In this document: one piece after another, positions 52,002 to 59,935 of the stretch | Layout: each line of letters starts with the position of its first letter | Position numbering within the stretch: the stretch's first letter is position 1 | From: Demequina rhizosphaerae | GTDB lineage: Bacteria > Actinomycetota > Actinomycetes > Actinomycetales > Demequinaceae | DNA: 64,000 nt | Direction: 5' to 3' | Assembly: GCF_000971255.1 (NCBI RefSeq) | Contig: NZ_BBMC01000004.1 | Span: 62,001 to 126,000 of the forward strand | Notes under the pieces: model-generated | What the model saw: the letters and a program-made list of their open reading frames with translations, nothing else | What the model was told of the DNA's origin: nothing | Database searches by the model: none | Translations under genes and position numbers: made by a program

Positions 52002-52823
52002 TCAGTCCGCGTCGGGGATGCCGTAGGGCAGGCGCCGCAGCGCGTCGCCGTCCCGCTCGGCGCGCGCCATGCGCGCCTCCTCGATGCGCTGCTCGCGGTC
52101 GCGACGCTCCACCAGCACCGCCGCGAGGAACGCCTCGGGATGCGTGCCGGCCGGCGGCGGGGGAGACACGTGCGTGGCGAACTGCTGCGCGAGCCGGGTG
52201 CCGACGCGCACCCGCGAGGGCGCGTGCATGTCCGGGGCGCGGGTGAGGAACATGCGGGCCGTGAGCGCGAGGCCGTCGCCCAGCCGCGTGATGTCGGCGG
52301 TGCGGGCCCAGCCCGCGAGCCCCGCCGGCATGACGAGACGCGGCAGCGCGCGCTTCGCGCCGCGCGTGCGCATCGCGTAGGTGCCCGCGACGTAGTCGCC
52401 GATGCGCTTGCCGCGCGTGCCGAAGGCCGACACCGTCACCGCGAGCATGCCGAGCGTGCCGTAGAGCTCGAGCACGCCGAGCAGCGCGCGGGCGGCCGCG
52501 TGGCGGACGCTCACCGGCCCGCCGTCGTCCCGCACGATGCGCAGGCCGGCCGCCCAGCGCCCGAGCGAGCGGCCGCGGGTGAGGGTCTCGACGGTCATGG
52601 GGGCGAGGACGAGGCACGCGACGGTCCACACGATGACGATCGCGCGGGCCCACGCGTCGTTGAGGTCCGCCCCGGCCCGCTCGAGCATCGACAGGCCCAC
52701 GATCAGCACGGTGAGGGTCACCACCATGTCGATCGCGCCGGAGAGCATCCGCAGCGGCACGGAGGCGGCGCCCGAGTCGAGCACCACGCCCTCGCCGATG
52801 AGGATCGCGTCCTCGTCCGTCAT
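52002..52823 (-). CDS. RDD family membrane protein
   Basis: A 273-residue protein with three membrane segments in the first 150 residues and an RDD-type core (the usual RxxA/D pairs: PLRMLSGAIDMVVTLT, RGRSLGRWAAGLRIVRDDG, GKRIGDYVAGTYAMRT). Function is unknown. A C-terminal cytoplasmic tail of about 110 residues is Arg/Ala-rich. GGAGG precedes the ATG at 52823. It is divergent from spoIIM and belongs with the SpoIIM/DUF58/MoxR cluster by position. Confidence 0.85.
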   Translation of the reverse strand: MTDEDAILIGEGVVLDSGAASVPLRMLSGAIDMVVTLTVLIVGLSMLERAGADLNDAWARAIVIVWTVACLVLAPMTVETLTRGRSLGRWAAGLRIVRDDGGPVSVRHAAARALLGVLELYGTLGMLAVTVSAFGTRGKRIGDYVAGTYAMRTRGAKRALPRLVMPAGLAGWARTADITRLGDGLALTARMFLTRAPDMHAPSRVRVGTRLAQQFATHVSPPPPAGTHPEAFLAAVLVERRDREQRIEEARMARAERDGDALRRLPYGIPDAD

Positions 52824-52852
52824 GCGTCCTCCCTGGCTGCGGCCTCCTGTGG

Positions 52853-52858
52853 CATCGT
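52853..52858 (+). promoter_or_regulatory. -10-like CATCGT before spoIIM gene
   Basis: CATCGT ends six bases before the GTG at 52865. It is the weakest match among the leaderless candidates. Confidence 0.3.
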
Positions 52859-52864
52859 AGCGGC

Positions 52865-53860
52865 GTGGACATCGACTCCTTCGGCGCCGTGCGCGAGGCG
52901 CGTTGGGCGCGGCTCAAGGAGCTGTCGCGGGCGCGCAGGCTCACCGGCGCCGAGGCCGACGAGCTCACCCGGCTCTACCAGGCGACCGCGGGCGACCTCG
53001 CGGCCGTGCGGTCCGCCGCCCCCGAGCCGTCGGTCGTGTCCCGGCTGTCGGTGCTGCTCGCCTCGGCCCGCGTGTGGCTCACGGGCGCGCACACGGTGTC
53101 GACGCGCGACGCGCGCCGCTACCTCACCGTCGTGCTGCCGGCCGCGTTCCACCGCGTCCGGTGGTGGGGCGTCGCGGTCGCGCTCGCGGTGGTGCTGCTG
53201 GCCTGGCTGTCGGGCTGGTGGACGCTCACGCATCCGGGGTCGCTCGACCTCATCGGCCCGCCGGAGACCCGCGCGCTCATCGCGGAGGAGGAGTTCGCGA
53301 GCTACTACACCGAGTACGACTCGAGCTCGTTCTCCGCGACCGTGTGGACCAACAACGGCTGGCTCGCGGCCCAGTGCATCGCGTTCGGCATCACCGGGAT
53401 CTTCCCGCTGTACCTCATGTACAACACGGTGATCCAGCTGGGCGTCGCGGGCGCGGTGATGGCGGAGGCGGGCGCGCTCGACGTCTTCTTCCAGCTCATC
53501 GCGCCGCACGGGCTGCTCGAGCTGTCGGCCGTGTTCGTCGCGGCGGGCACGGGGCTGCGGCTGTTCTGGACGATGCTCGTGCCGGGCCCGCGCCCGCGCG
53601 GGCGGGCCCTCGCGGAGGAGGGTCGCGGCGCGATCGCGGTCGCGCTGGGCCTGGTCATCGCGCTGTTCGCGTCGGGCCTCATCGAGGGCTTCGTCACGGG
53701 CTCCGCGATGCCGTGGTGGCTCAAGATCGTGATCGGGCTCGTCGCGGTCGTCGCGTTCTGGATGTACGTGTTCGTGGCCGGCCGCGCCGCGGTCCGGGCG
53801 GGCGCGACGGGCGACGCGGAGGGCGACTTCGCGACGGACCAGGCGGCGCTCGCGGGCTGA
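52865..53860 (+). CDS. SpoIIM-type membrane protein
   Basis: A 331-residue protein of the stage II sporulation protein M family, here in a probable non-sporulator. A helical cytoplasmic N-terminus (about 1-95, WARLKELSRARRLTGAEADELTRLYQ) is followed by about six membrane segments, including FGITGIFPLYLMYNTVIQLG and the HGLLELSAVFVAAGTGLRLFW block typical of the family. It is linked in many actinobacteria with RDD, MoxR and DUF58 genes. The molecular role is unknown. Confidence 0.88.
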   Translation: MDIDSFGAVREARWARLKELSRARRLTGAEADELTRLYQATAGDLAAVRSAAPEPSVVSRLSVLLASARVWLTGAHTVSTRDARRYLTVVLPAAFHRVRWWGVAVALAVVLLAWLSGWWTLTHPGSLDLIGPPETRALIAEEEFASYYTEYDSSSFSATVWTNNGWLAAQCIAFGITGIFPLYLMYNTVIQLGVAGAVMAEAGALDVFFQLIAPHGLLELSAVFVAAGTGLRLFWTMLVPGPRPRGRALAEEGRGAIAVALGLVIALFASGLIEGFVTGSAMPWWLKIVIGLVAVVAFWMYVFVAGRAAVRAGATGDAEGDFATDQAALAG

Positions 53861-53877
53861 GGCGCGCGCTCGGACGC

Positions 53878-55167
53878 TCAGAGCCGTCCGGCCGCCTTGA
53901 GCGCGAGGTAGCGGTCGCACACCGCGGGCGCGAGGTCGTCGGGCAGCGCCAGCACCACCTCGGCGCCGAGCTGCCGCAGCCGCGTCGCGACGGCCTCCCG
54001 CTCGAGCATCGCGCGCGCGGCGGCGCCGGCGCCGTAGACCGAGTCGGCGTCCTCGCGGCCCGCCATCATCTCGCCGAGCTCGGGGTCCTCGACCGACCCG
54101 ACGAGCACCTGGTGCCTGCGCTGCAGCGCCGCGACCGCCTCGATCAGGCCGGAGTCCATCGCGGACGTGTCGACCGTGGTGAGCAGCACCACGAGCGAGC
54201 GCTGCGACACCCGGGACTCGACGAGGCGCACGAGCGCCGGCCAGTCGGGCTCGAGCAGCGACGGCTCGACGGTCGCGAGCGCGTCCGCGAGCGAGGCGAC
54301 TATGCGCGACCCGGTGGACGCCGCGCGCGCCTGCTCCGCGCGGTCGAAGGCGGTCGCCTGGACGCGGTCGCCCGCGTGCGCGGCGAGCGCGGCGAGCAGC
54401 AGGGCCGCCTCGATGGACGCGTCGAGGCGCGGCGCGTCGCCCACGCGGGCGGCGGACAGCCGCGCGCTGTCGAGCGCGATCACCACGCGCCGGTCGCGCT
54501 CGGGGCGGTAGGTGCGCACCACCACCTCGCCGCGCCGCGCGGTGCCGCGCCAGTCGATGGTGCGGACGTCGTCGCCGATGACGTAGTCGCGCAGCGAGTC
54601 GAACTCCGCGCCGGCGCCCTTGAGCCGGACCGCGGTGCGGCCGTCGATCTCGCGCAGCCGCACGAGGCGCGACGGCAGGTGCCGGCGCGACGCGAACTCG
54701 GGCAGCACCCGCAGCCGCGCGGGCGCCTCGAGCGAGCGCTGCCGGCCGGCGAGCCGCAGCGGGCCGTACGTGCGGATGGTCACGGGCCCGGCGTGGCGGT
54801 CGCCGCGGCGCGTCGGCGTGAGCGCCGTGCGGAACGTCTCCGTCTCGCCCGGCGCGAGAGCGAACGCGTGGCGCTCCCCGGAGGCGCCCGCGGACGGCTG
54901 CCACGCGTCGCGCACCGCGCCGCGGACCCGGCGCCGGCCCACGTTGGCCACGAGCAGCCGCGTGGTCGCGGACTGCGAGAGCCGCACGGAGCCGGGCGCC
55001 TCGCGGCGCACGCCGACCGCGTGCGTCGGCGGCGCGAGCCACGTGTCGACGAGCGCGAGCGCGACGACCCCGAGCACCCACGCCCACGCGACGGTACGCG
55101 ACTGCGTCAGCGCCGCGGGGAGCGCCCCGAGCGCCGCGAGCGCGACCGTCCAACCGGTGACGTGCAT
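53878..55167 (-). CDS. DUF58 (vWA-like) protein
   Basis: A 429-residue protein with two N-terminal membrane helices (first 45 residues), an immunoglobulin-like region and a C-terminal von Willebrand A-like DUF58 domain. The hallmark EFDSLRDYVIGDDVRTIDWRGTARRGEVVVR is present (parts quoted), followed by VVIALDSARLSA as a MIDAS-like site. DUF58 proteins are believed to be partners of MoxR AAA ATPases. The gene follows moxR with one base between and is the last gene of the leftward operon. Confidence 0.9.
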   Translation of the reverse strand: MHVTGWTVALAALGALPAALTQSRTVAWAWVLGVVALALVDTWLAPPTHAVGVRREAPGSVRLSQSATTRLLVANVGRRRVRGAVRDAWQPSAGASGERHAFALAPGETETFRTALTPTRRGDRHAGPVTIRTYGPLRLAGRQRSLEAPARLRVLPEFASRRHLPSRLVRLREIDGRTAVRLKGAGAEFDSLRDYVIGDDVRTIDWRGTARRGEVVVRTYRPERDRRVVIALDSARLSAARVGDAPRLDASIEAALLLAALAAHAGDRVQATAFDRAEQARAASTGSRIVASLADALATVEPSLLEPDWPALVRLVESRVSQRSLVVLLTTVDTSAMDSGLIEAVAALQRRHQVLVGSVEDPELGEMMAGREDADSVYGAGAAARAMLEREAVATRLRQLGAEVVLALPDDLAPAVCDRYLALKAAGRL

Positions 55168-55168
55168 G

Positions 55169-56200
55169 TCAGCGGGGCACCGGCACCGTCGCGAGCACCG
55201 AGGTGAGCACCGTGGCCGCCGTGACGCCCTCGAGCTCCGCCTCGGCGCGGATGCGCATGCGGTGGGCGAGGGTCCACGTCGCGAGCGCCTTGACGTCGTC
55301 GGGGGAGACGTACGTGCGGCCGCGCATCCACGCCCACGCGCGGGACGTCTGCATGAGCGCGGTCGCGCCGCGCGGGGACACGCCCAGCGACACGGACGGC
55401 GCCTCGCGGGTCGCGCGGCACAGGTCGACGATGTAGCCCACGACGTCGTCCGAGATCTCCACGCCCGCGACCTCGGCGCGCGCCCGCTCGAGGTCCGCGA
55501 TCGACGCGACCGGCGCGACGCCGGCCGCCGCGAGGTCGCGCGGGTCGAAGCCGGACGCGTGCCGGCGCAGCACGTCCGCCTCGGCGTCGCGCGTCGGCAG
55601 CGGCACCGTGAGCTTCACCATGAAGCGGTCGAGCTGCGCCTCGGGGAGCGGGTACGTGCCCTCGTACTCGACGGGGTTCTGGGTCGCGATGACGAGGAAC
55701 GGGTCGGGCAGCGCACGGCCCTCGCCGTCGACGGTGACCTGGCGCTCCTCCATCGCCTCGAGCAGCGCGGACTGCGTCTTCGGGGGCGTGCGGTTGATCT
55801 CGTCCGCGAGCATGAGGTTGGTGAACAGCGGCCCCTCGCGGAACGAGAACGCGGCCGTGCGCGCGTCGTAGACCAGCGAGCCGGTGACGTCGCCGGGCAT
55901 GAGGTCGGGCGTGAACTGGACGCGCTTGGTGTCGACGTCGAGCGACGCGGCGAGCGCGCGCACGAGGAGCGTCTTGGCGACGCCGGGCACGCCCTCGAGC
56001 AGCACGTGCCCGCGGCACAGCAGCGCGATCACCAGACCGGTGACGATCTGGTCCTGGCCCACGACGGCCTTGCCCACCTCGGTCCGGAGCCGGCCGAGCG
56101 CGTCCCGTGCGTCCGCGGTGGCGGTCGCGGTGGACGATGCGGGGGTCTCGGCGGGCGCCTCGGCGGCGGGCATGCCCTCGGGCGGGGTGGTCTCGTTCAC
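55169..56200 (-). CDS. MoxR-family AAA ATPase
   Basis: A 343-residue AAA+ protein. Walker A is GVPGVAKT, Walker B LMLADEINRT, sensor 1 VIATQNPVEYEGTYPLPEAQLDRF, and sensor 2 lies near GVSPRGATALM. MoxR ATPases act as chaperones that mature or insert metal into vWA-type partners, here presumably DUF58. The first 30 residues are a variable Pro/Ala/Thr stretch with a 10-mer copy. The GTG at 56200 overlaps the DUF4350 stop. An internal ATG ten codons later is an alternative. Confidence 0.92.
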   Translation of the reverse strand: MNETTPPEGMPAAEAPAETPASSTATATADARDALGRLRTEVGKAVVGQDQIVTGLVIALLCRGHVLLEGVPGVAKTLLVRALAASLDVDTKRVQFTPDLMPGDVTGSLVYDARTAAFSFREGPLFTNLMLADEINRTPPKTQSALLEAMEERQVTVDGEGRALPDPFLVIATQNPVEYEGTYPLPEAQLDRFMVKLTVPLPTRDAEADVLRRHASGFDPRDLAAAGVAPVASIADLERARAEVAGVEISDDVVGYIVDLCRATREAPSVSLGVSPRGATALMQTSRAWAWMRGRTYVSPDDVKALATWTLAHRMRIRAEAELEGVTAATVLTSVLATVPVPR

Positions 56201-57411
56201 GGTCGGTGGACCTCGCTTTCCAGTGCGTCGAGCTCGGAGATCAGGGTGAGGAGCGCCGCGTCGTCGGCGGGCGGTGGGCCGTAGAGGAGGCGGTCGACGT
56301 CGGGCTCGGGGCGTCCCGAGGCGCGCGCCACCGCGGTGACGAGCGCGTCCCTGCCGTCGGACCGGCCCACGCCGATGCGGCGCCCCATCCGCAGCGCAGC
56401 GGCCGCGCGCAGCGACGCGGCGGAGCGGCCGGTCGCGCGGGCGCGGCGGTAGAGGCGGGCGCGCCCGCGCGTCGCCTCGGAGGCGCGCACCTCGACCGGC
56501 AGCGGCTCGCGCACGAGCGCCCCGAAGCGGCGGGCGCGCCAGAATGCGGCCAGCAGCACCGCGAGCGCGAGGGCGTACAGCGCCGTGCCGGTGCCGGGCG
56601 GCAGGAAGTCGGGGGTGGCCTCCACCTCGGTCGGCAGGTCCCCGTCGCCGCCGGCGCCGGCCCACGTGAGCAGGCTCGGGTCGAGCCCGTCGGCGACGTA
56701 CCAGACCGCGTCGGCGTGGCGGCCGAGGGTGCGGGTCGCGAGCGCCGCGTGGCCGGCCGCGTCGAGCCGCGCGTTGGTGAGCAGCTCCGCCGACGCGATC
56801 GCGGTGACCGTGCGGGTGCCGTCGTCGACGCGCGCGAGGGCCGCGAGCCCGGACCGCTGCGTGAAGCACAGCTCGCCTCCGTCGCCCGCCGCGGCGAGCC
56901 CGAGCACGTCGACCCGCGCGGTCCCGGCGGCGAGCGCGTCGGGGTCGTCGCACCCCGCGGGCACGGTCTCGGGCAGCAGCACGGGCTCCTCGGTCGCGTC
57001 GATGCCGAGCGCCGCGAGCGCGTCGCCGGACTCGCCGAGCAGCACGAGGTCGCCCGGGTAGTCGAGGAGCGAGCGCACCTGCCCGCCGGTGAGCAGGGAC
57101 GCGTTCGCGATGACGACGGTGGTGGCGTCGGGGTCGCGCACGGCGGACCGGGCGAGACGGTCGACCTGGCGCACCTCGACGCCGTGGGCGCGCAGGATCT
57201 GCGCGAGCGCGCGGGTGCCGGTCGGGGTCGAGTTCTCGGTCGACAGCGGCACGTAGTCGCCGGGCCGCGCGCCGATGACGAGCATCGCGACGAGGCCGCC
57301 GAGCAGCACGACGGCGGCGATGCCGAGCCGGCCGCGGCGCGCCCGGGCGCGCAGGCCCGGGCCCCTCGCGGTGGTGACGAGCTCGCCGGTCGCGGTCGCG
57401 GTCGCGGTCAC
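56197..57411 (-). CDS. DUF4350 membrane protein
   Basis: A 404-residue protein with a Thr/Ala N-terminal stretch, a membrane helix (LGIAAVVLLGGLVAMLVIGA), an extracytoplasmic Rossmann-like DUF4350 domain (STENSTPTGTRALAQILRAHGVEVRQV), a second helix at about 270-290 (ALYALALAVLLAAFW) and a cytoplasmic tail. It is thought to work with the MoxR/DUF58 system; the activity is unknown. The start GTG at 57411 overlaps the DUF4129 stop, and the end overlaps moxR. Confidence 0.85.
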   Translation of the reverse strand: MTATATATGELVTTARGPGLRARARRGRLGIAAVVLLGGLVAMLVIGARPGDYVPLSTENSTPTGTRALAQILRAHGVEVRQVDRLARSAVRDPDATTVVIANASLLTGGQVRSLLDYPGDLVLLGESGDALAALGIDATEEPVLLPETVPAGCDDPDALAAGTARVDVLGLAAAGDGGELCFTQRSGLAALARVDDGTRTVTAIASAELLTNARLDAAGHAALATRTLGRHADAVWYVADGLDPSLLTWAGAGGDGDLPTEVEATPDFLPPGTGTALYALALAVLLAAFWRARRFGALVREPLPVEVRASEATRGRARLYRRARATGRSAASLRAAAALRMGRRIGVGRSDGRDALVTAVARASGRPEPDVDRLLYGPPPADDAALLTLISELDALESEVHRP

Positions 57412-58046
57412 GTCGCCTCCGCCGGGGCGAGGCGGGGCCGCGCGGACGCGCACGCGCGCATCGTCTCCAGCACGTGCGCGTAGGTCGCCTCGGTGGCCGC
57501 CACGTGCCCGTAGCGGATCCCGTCGAAGGCGTCCGCATCGGTGCGCAGCCGTCCGGCGAGGTCCGGCAGGGCCGCGCCCGCGCGCGCGGCGGCCTCGGCC
57601 GCGGTGAGGCCGGGGCCGAGCACGATGACGTCGCGCTCCGCGAGGCGGCGCACGAGCGCGCGGTAGAGGTCGAGCGTGGCGGAGGCCCAGTCGCCGGACG
57701 ATGCGGCGGCGCGGGCCGCCTCGGCCAGCGCGTCGGCGCCGCGCTCGTCCGCGAAGAGGCCCTCCTCGGCGGCGGCCCGCCGGTTGCGGCGCATCGGCCC
57801 CACCACCAGCCACAGCACGAGCGCGACCAGCGCGAGCCCCACGAGCACCGCGACGACCGTCCCGGTGGGTCCGGCGGTGCCGCCCACGCCGTCGCCGAGC
57901 CCCTCGAGGAGGTCGGAGAACCAGCGCAGCACCCGCTCGAGCCACGACGTGCCGCCCTCGCGGTACTCGTCCTTCGCGAGCTCCTCGACCGCCCATCGGC
58001 GCGCGGTGTCCGCGTCGGGTGTCAGCGGCGGGGCGTCGAGGCTCAC
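57408..58046 (-). CDS. DUF4129 protein
   Basis: A 212-residue protein with one membrane helix (VVAVLVGLALVALVLWLVV at about 65-85) and a cytoplasmic C-terminal DUF4129 helix bundle (SATLDLYRALVRRLAERDVI, GLTAAEAAARAG, FDGIRYGHVAATEATYAHV). In other bacteria this domain is fused to transglutaminase-like proteins; here it stands alone. It overlaps both neighbours by GTGA. The Ala-Ser-Ser before GDWASA is a copy of the 10-mer (57696-57705). Confidence 0.88.
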   Translation of the reverse strand: MSLDAPPLTPDADTARRWAVEELAKDEYREGGTSWLERVLRWFSDLLEGLGDGVGGTAGPTGTVVAVLVGLALVALVLWLVVGPMRRNRRAAAEEGLFADERGADALAEAARAAASSGDWASATLDLYRALVRRLAERDVIVLGPGLTAAEAAARAGAALPDLAGRLRTDADAFDGIRYGHVAATEATYAHVLETMRACASARPRLAPAEAT

Positions 58047-59173
58047 GCGCGGCGCGCCTCGGCGGCCTCGGCGAGCGTGAGGTCGAAGCCCTCGTGGCGG
58101 ATGCGCAGGTCGATGAGCAGCAGCGCGAACAGCGACCCCAGGTACGAGTACGTGAGGACGTACGAGATCACCAGCGACAGGGCCAGCACGAGCGCGAACG
58201 CGATGCCCAGCACGACGACGCTGTCGGGAGCGACGAGCGTGACGGCCATGGCACCGAAGCCGCCCACCTGGTTGACGACGCTCGACACGAGCCCGATGAG
58301 CACGGTGGCCACGAGCACGACGAGCACCGACCACCAGAAGCGGCCCTTGAGCAGGCGCGTGGTGCGGCGGATCGCGTCGATCGCGCCGCGTCGCTCGAGC
58401 ACGATGACGGGCCGCGCGATGCCGCCCACCAGCGTGACGAGGCCGCCCACGGGGATCGCGACGGCCGCGGCGAACAGCAGCCCCAGCACGATCCCGGAGA
58501 CGCTCTCGTTCGCCGCCGCGATCGTCACGGGCACGACGGCGAGCACGATGCCGGCGGCGAGCGTGACCGAGGCGAGCAGGTACAGCAGCAGCAGCGAGCC
58601 GATGCGGGGGCGGACGGCCCTCCACGCCTCGGCGAGCCTCACGCGCTCGCCGAGCGCGCCGCGCGCGACGCCGGGGGCGACGACGGCGCTCGAGAAGACG
58701 TCCGCGAGCAGCGCCGCCACGATCGCGGCGATGAAGACGCCGATGGTGCTGCCCGAGATCGCGTCCGCCTGCGAGGTCGGGTCCATGAGCGCGAGCGACG
58801 GGTCGGTGAAGAGCAGCCACATGGCCGCGACCATGAGCACGGTCGCGCCGAGCGTGAGGAGCAGCGGCCCACCCACCACGACGGCGCGGTTGTATCGCAT
58901 CGCGCGGAAGGGCAGGCCCAGCAGGTCGCCGAAGCCGAGCGGGCGCAGCGGCATGAAGCCCGGCTGCCACGAGGCCGCGGTGGGGGCGGCCGGCATCGTC
59001 GCCGTCGCCGTGGGCGCCGACGGCGGGCCGGGAGCCGCGTGCGGCGGGGCGGGCGGCGCGGGCCACGCGGGCGCGGATCCGGGCGCGGGCGAGGACGATG
59101 CGGGGGTCGCCCCGCTATCAGGGGAGACGGGCGTGGGGGCGGCCCATCCGGCGGCCTCGTCGCGGTCGTCCAT
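58043..59173 (-). CDS. multi-pass membrane protein with proline-rich N-terminus
   Basis: A 376-residue protein and first gene of the DUF4129/DUF4350/MoxR/DUF58 operon. About 85 Pro/Ala-rich cytoplasmic residues are followed by GFMPLRPLGFGDLLGLPFRAMRYN and about six to eight membrane helices. The sequence resembles the membrane domain found in glycerophosphodiester phosphodiesterases (GDPDase membrane-like), but no catalytic domain is attached. GAGG precedes the ATG at 59173. A 10-mer copy is read as Ala-Ser-Ser in the proline-rich part (59093-59102). It is divergent from mtrA. Confidence 0.75.
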   Translation of the reverse strand: MDDRDEAAGWAAPTPVSPDSGATPASSSPAPGSAPAWPAPPAPPHAAPGPPSAPTATATMPAAPTAASWQPGFMPLRPLGFGDLLGLPFRAMRYNRAVVVGGPLLLTLGATVLMVAAMWLLFTDPSLALMDPTSQADAISGSTIGVFIAAIVAALLADVFSSAVVAPGVARGALGERVRLAEAWRAVRPRIGSLLLLYLLASVTLAAGIVLAVVPVTIAAANESVSGIVLGLLFAAAVAIPVGGLVTLVGGIARPVIVLERRGAIDAIRRTTRLLKGRFWWSVLVVLVATVLIGLVSSVVNQVGGFGAMAVTLVAPDSVVVLGIAFALVLALSLVISYVLTYSYLGSLFALLLIDLRIRHEGFDLTLAEAAEARRA

Positions 59174-59239
59174 GGCGTCCTCTCGGTGCGGTCCCGCCCA
59201 TCCTGCCACGCGCTGCGAGGGCTCCGGGGGAGCCGTCGG

Positions 59240-59245
59240 CATAAT
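59240..59245 (+). promoter_or_regulatory. -10 box CATAAT, leaderless mtrA
   Basis: CATAAT ends six bases before the ATG at 59252 and is the closest to TATAAT of the leaderless set. Confidence 0.6.
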
Positions 59246-59251
59246 GGGGGC

Positions 59252-59935
59252 ATGACGGCGAAGATCCTGGTGGTCGACGATGATCCCGCAGTGGCCGAGA
59301 TGCTCGGCATCGTGCTGCGCGGGGACGGTTTCGAGACGGTGTTCTGCGACCACGGAGACGAGGCGGTGGCGGCGTTCCGCGCGACCAACCCCGACGTGAT
59401 CCTGCTGGACCTCATGCTGCCGGGGAGGTCCGGCATCGACATCTGCCGCGAGATTCGCGCCGAGTCGGGCGTGCCGATCATCATGCTCACCGCGAAGTCG
59501 GAGACGGTCGACGTGGTGCTCGGCCTCGAGTCCGGCGCGGACGACTACGTCCCCAAGCCCTTCAAGCCGCGCGAGCTCATCGCCCGCGTGCGCGCCCGCC
59601 TGCGCCGCAACGACAACGCGACGCCGGCCGTGGTGCGCGTCGCGGACCTCGAGATCGACGTCACGGGCCACCGCGTCACGCGCGGCGGCGAGGTCATCCC
59701 GCTCACGCCGCTCGAGTTCGACGTGCTCGTCACGCTCGCCCGCAGCCCCGGCCAGGTGTTCACGCGCGAGGTGCTGCTCGAGGACGTGTGGGGCTACCGT
59801 CACGCCGCGGACACCCGCCTCGTCAACGTGCACATCCAGCGCCTGCGGGCGAAGGTCGAGAAGGATCCGGAGAACCCCGAGATCATCCTCACGGTGCGCG
59901 GCGTCGGCTACAAGGCGGGTGGCGTCGTGTCGTGA
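59252..59935 (+). CDS. mtrA: response regulator MtrA
   Basis: A 227-residue OmpR-type regulator. Receiver residues are DDD (9-11), phospho-acceptor D53 in LLDLMLPG and K in DDYVPKPF. The winged helix ends ILTVRGVGYKAG, and the sequence closely follows actinobacterial MtrA, which couples cell-wall and division genes to growth and binds near the replication origin in mycobacteria. The gene overlaps mtrB by GTGA, and mtrB overlaps lpqB, giving the standard mtrA-mtrB-lpqB operon. Confidence 0.96.
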   Translation: MTAKILVVDDDPAVAEMLGIVLRGDGFETVFCDHGDEAVAAFRATNPDVILLDLMLPGRSGIDICREIRAESGVPIIMLTAKSETVDVVLGLESGADDYVPKPFKPRELIARVRARLRRNDNATPAVVRVADLEIDVTGHRVTRGGEVIPLTPLEFDVLVTLARSPGQVFTREVLLEDVWGYRHAADTRLVNVHIQRLRAKVEKDPENPEIILTVRGVGYKAGGVVS

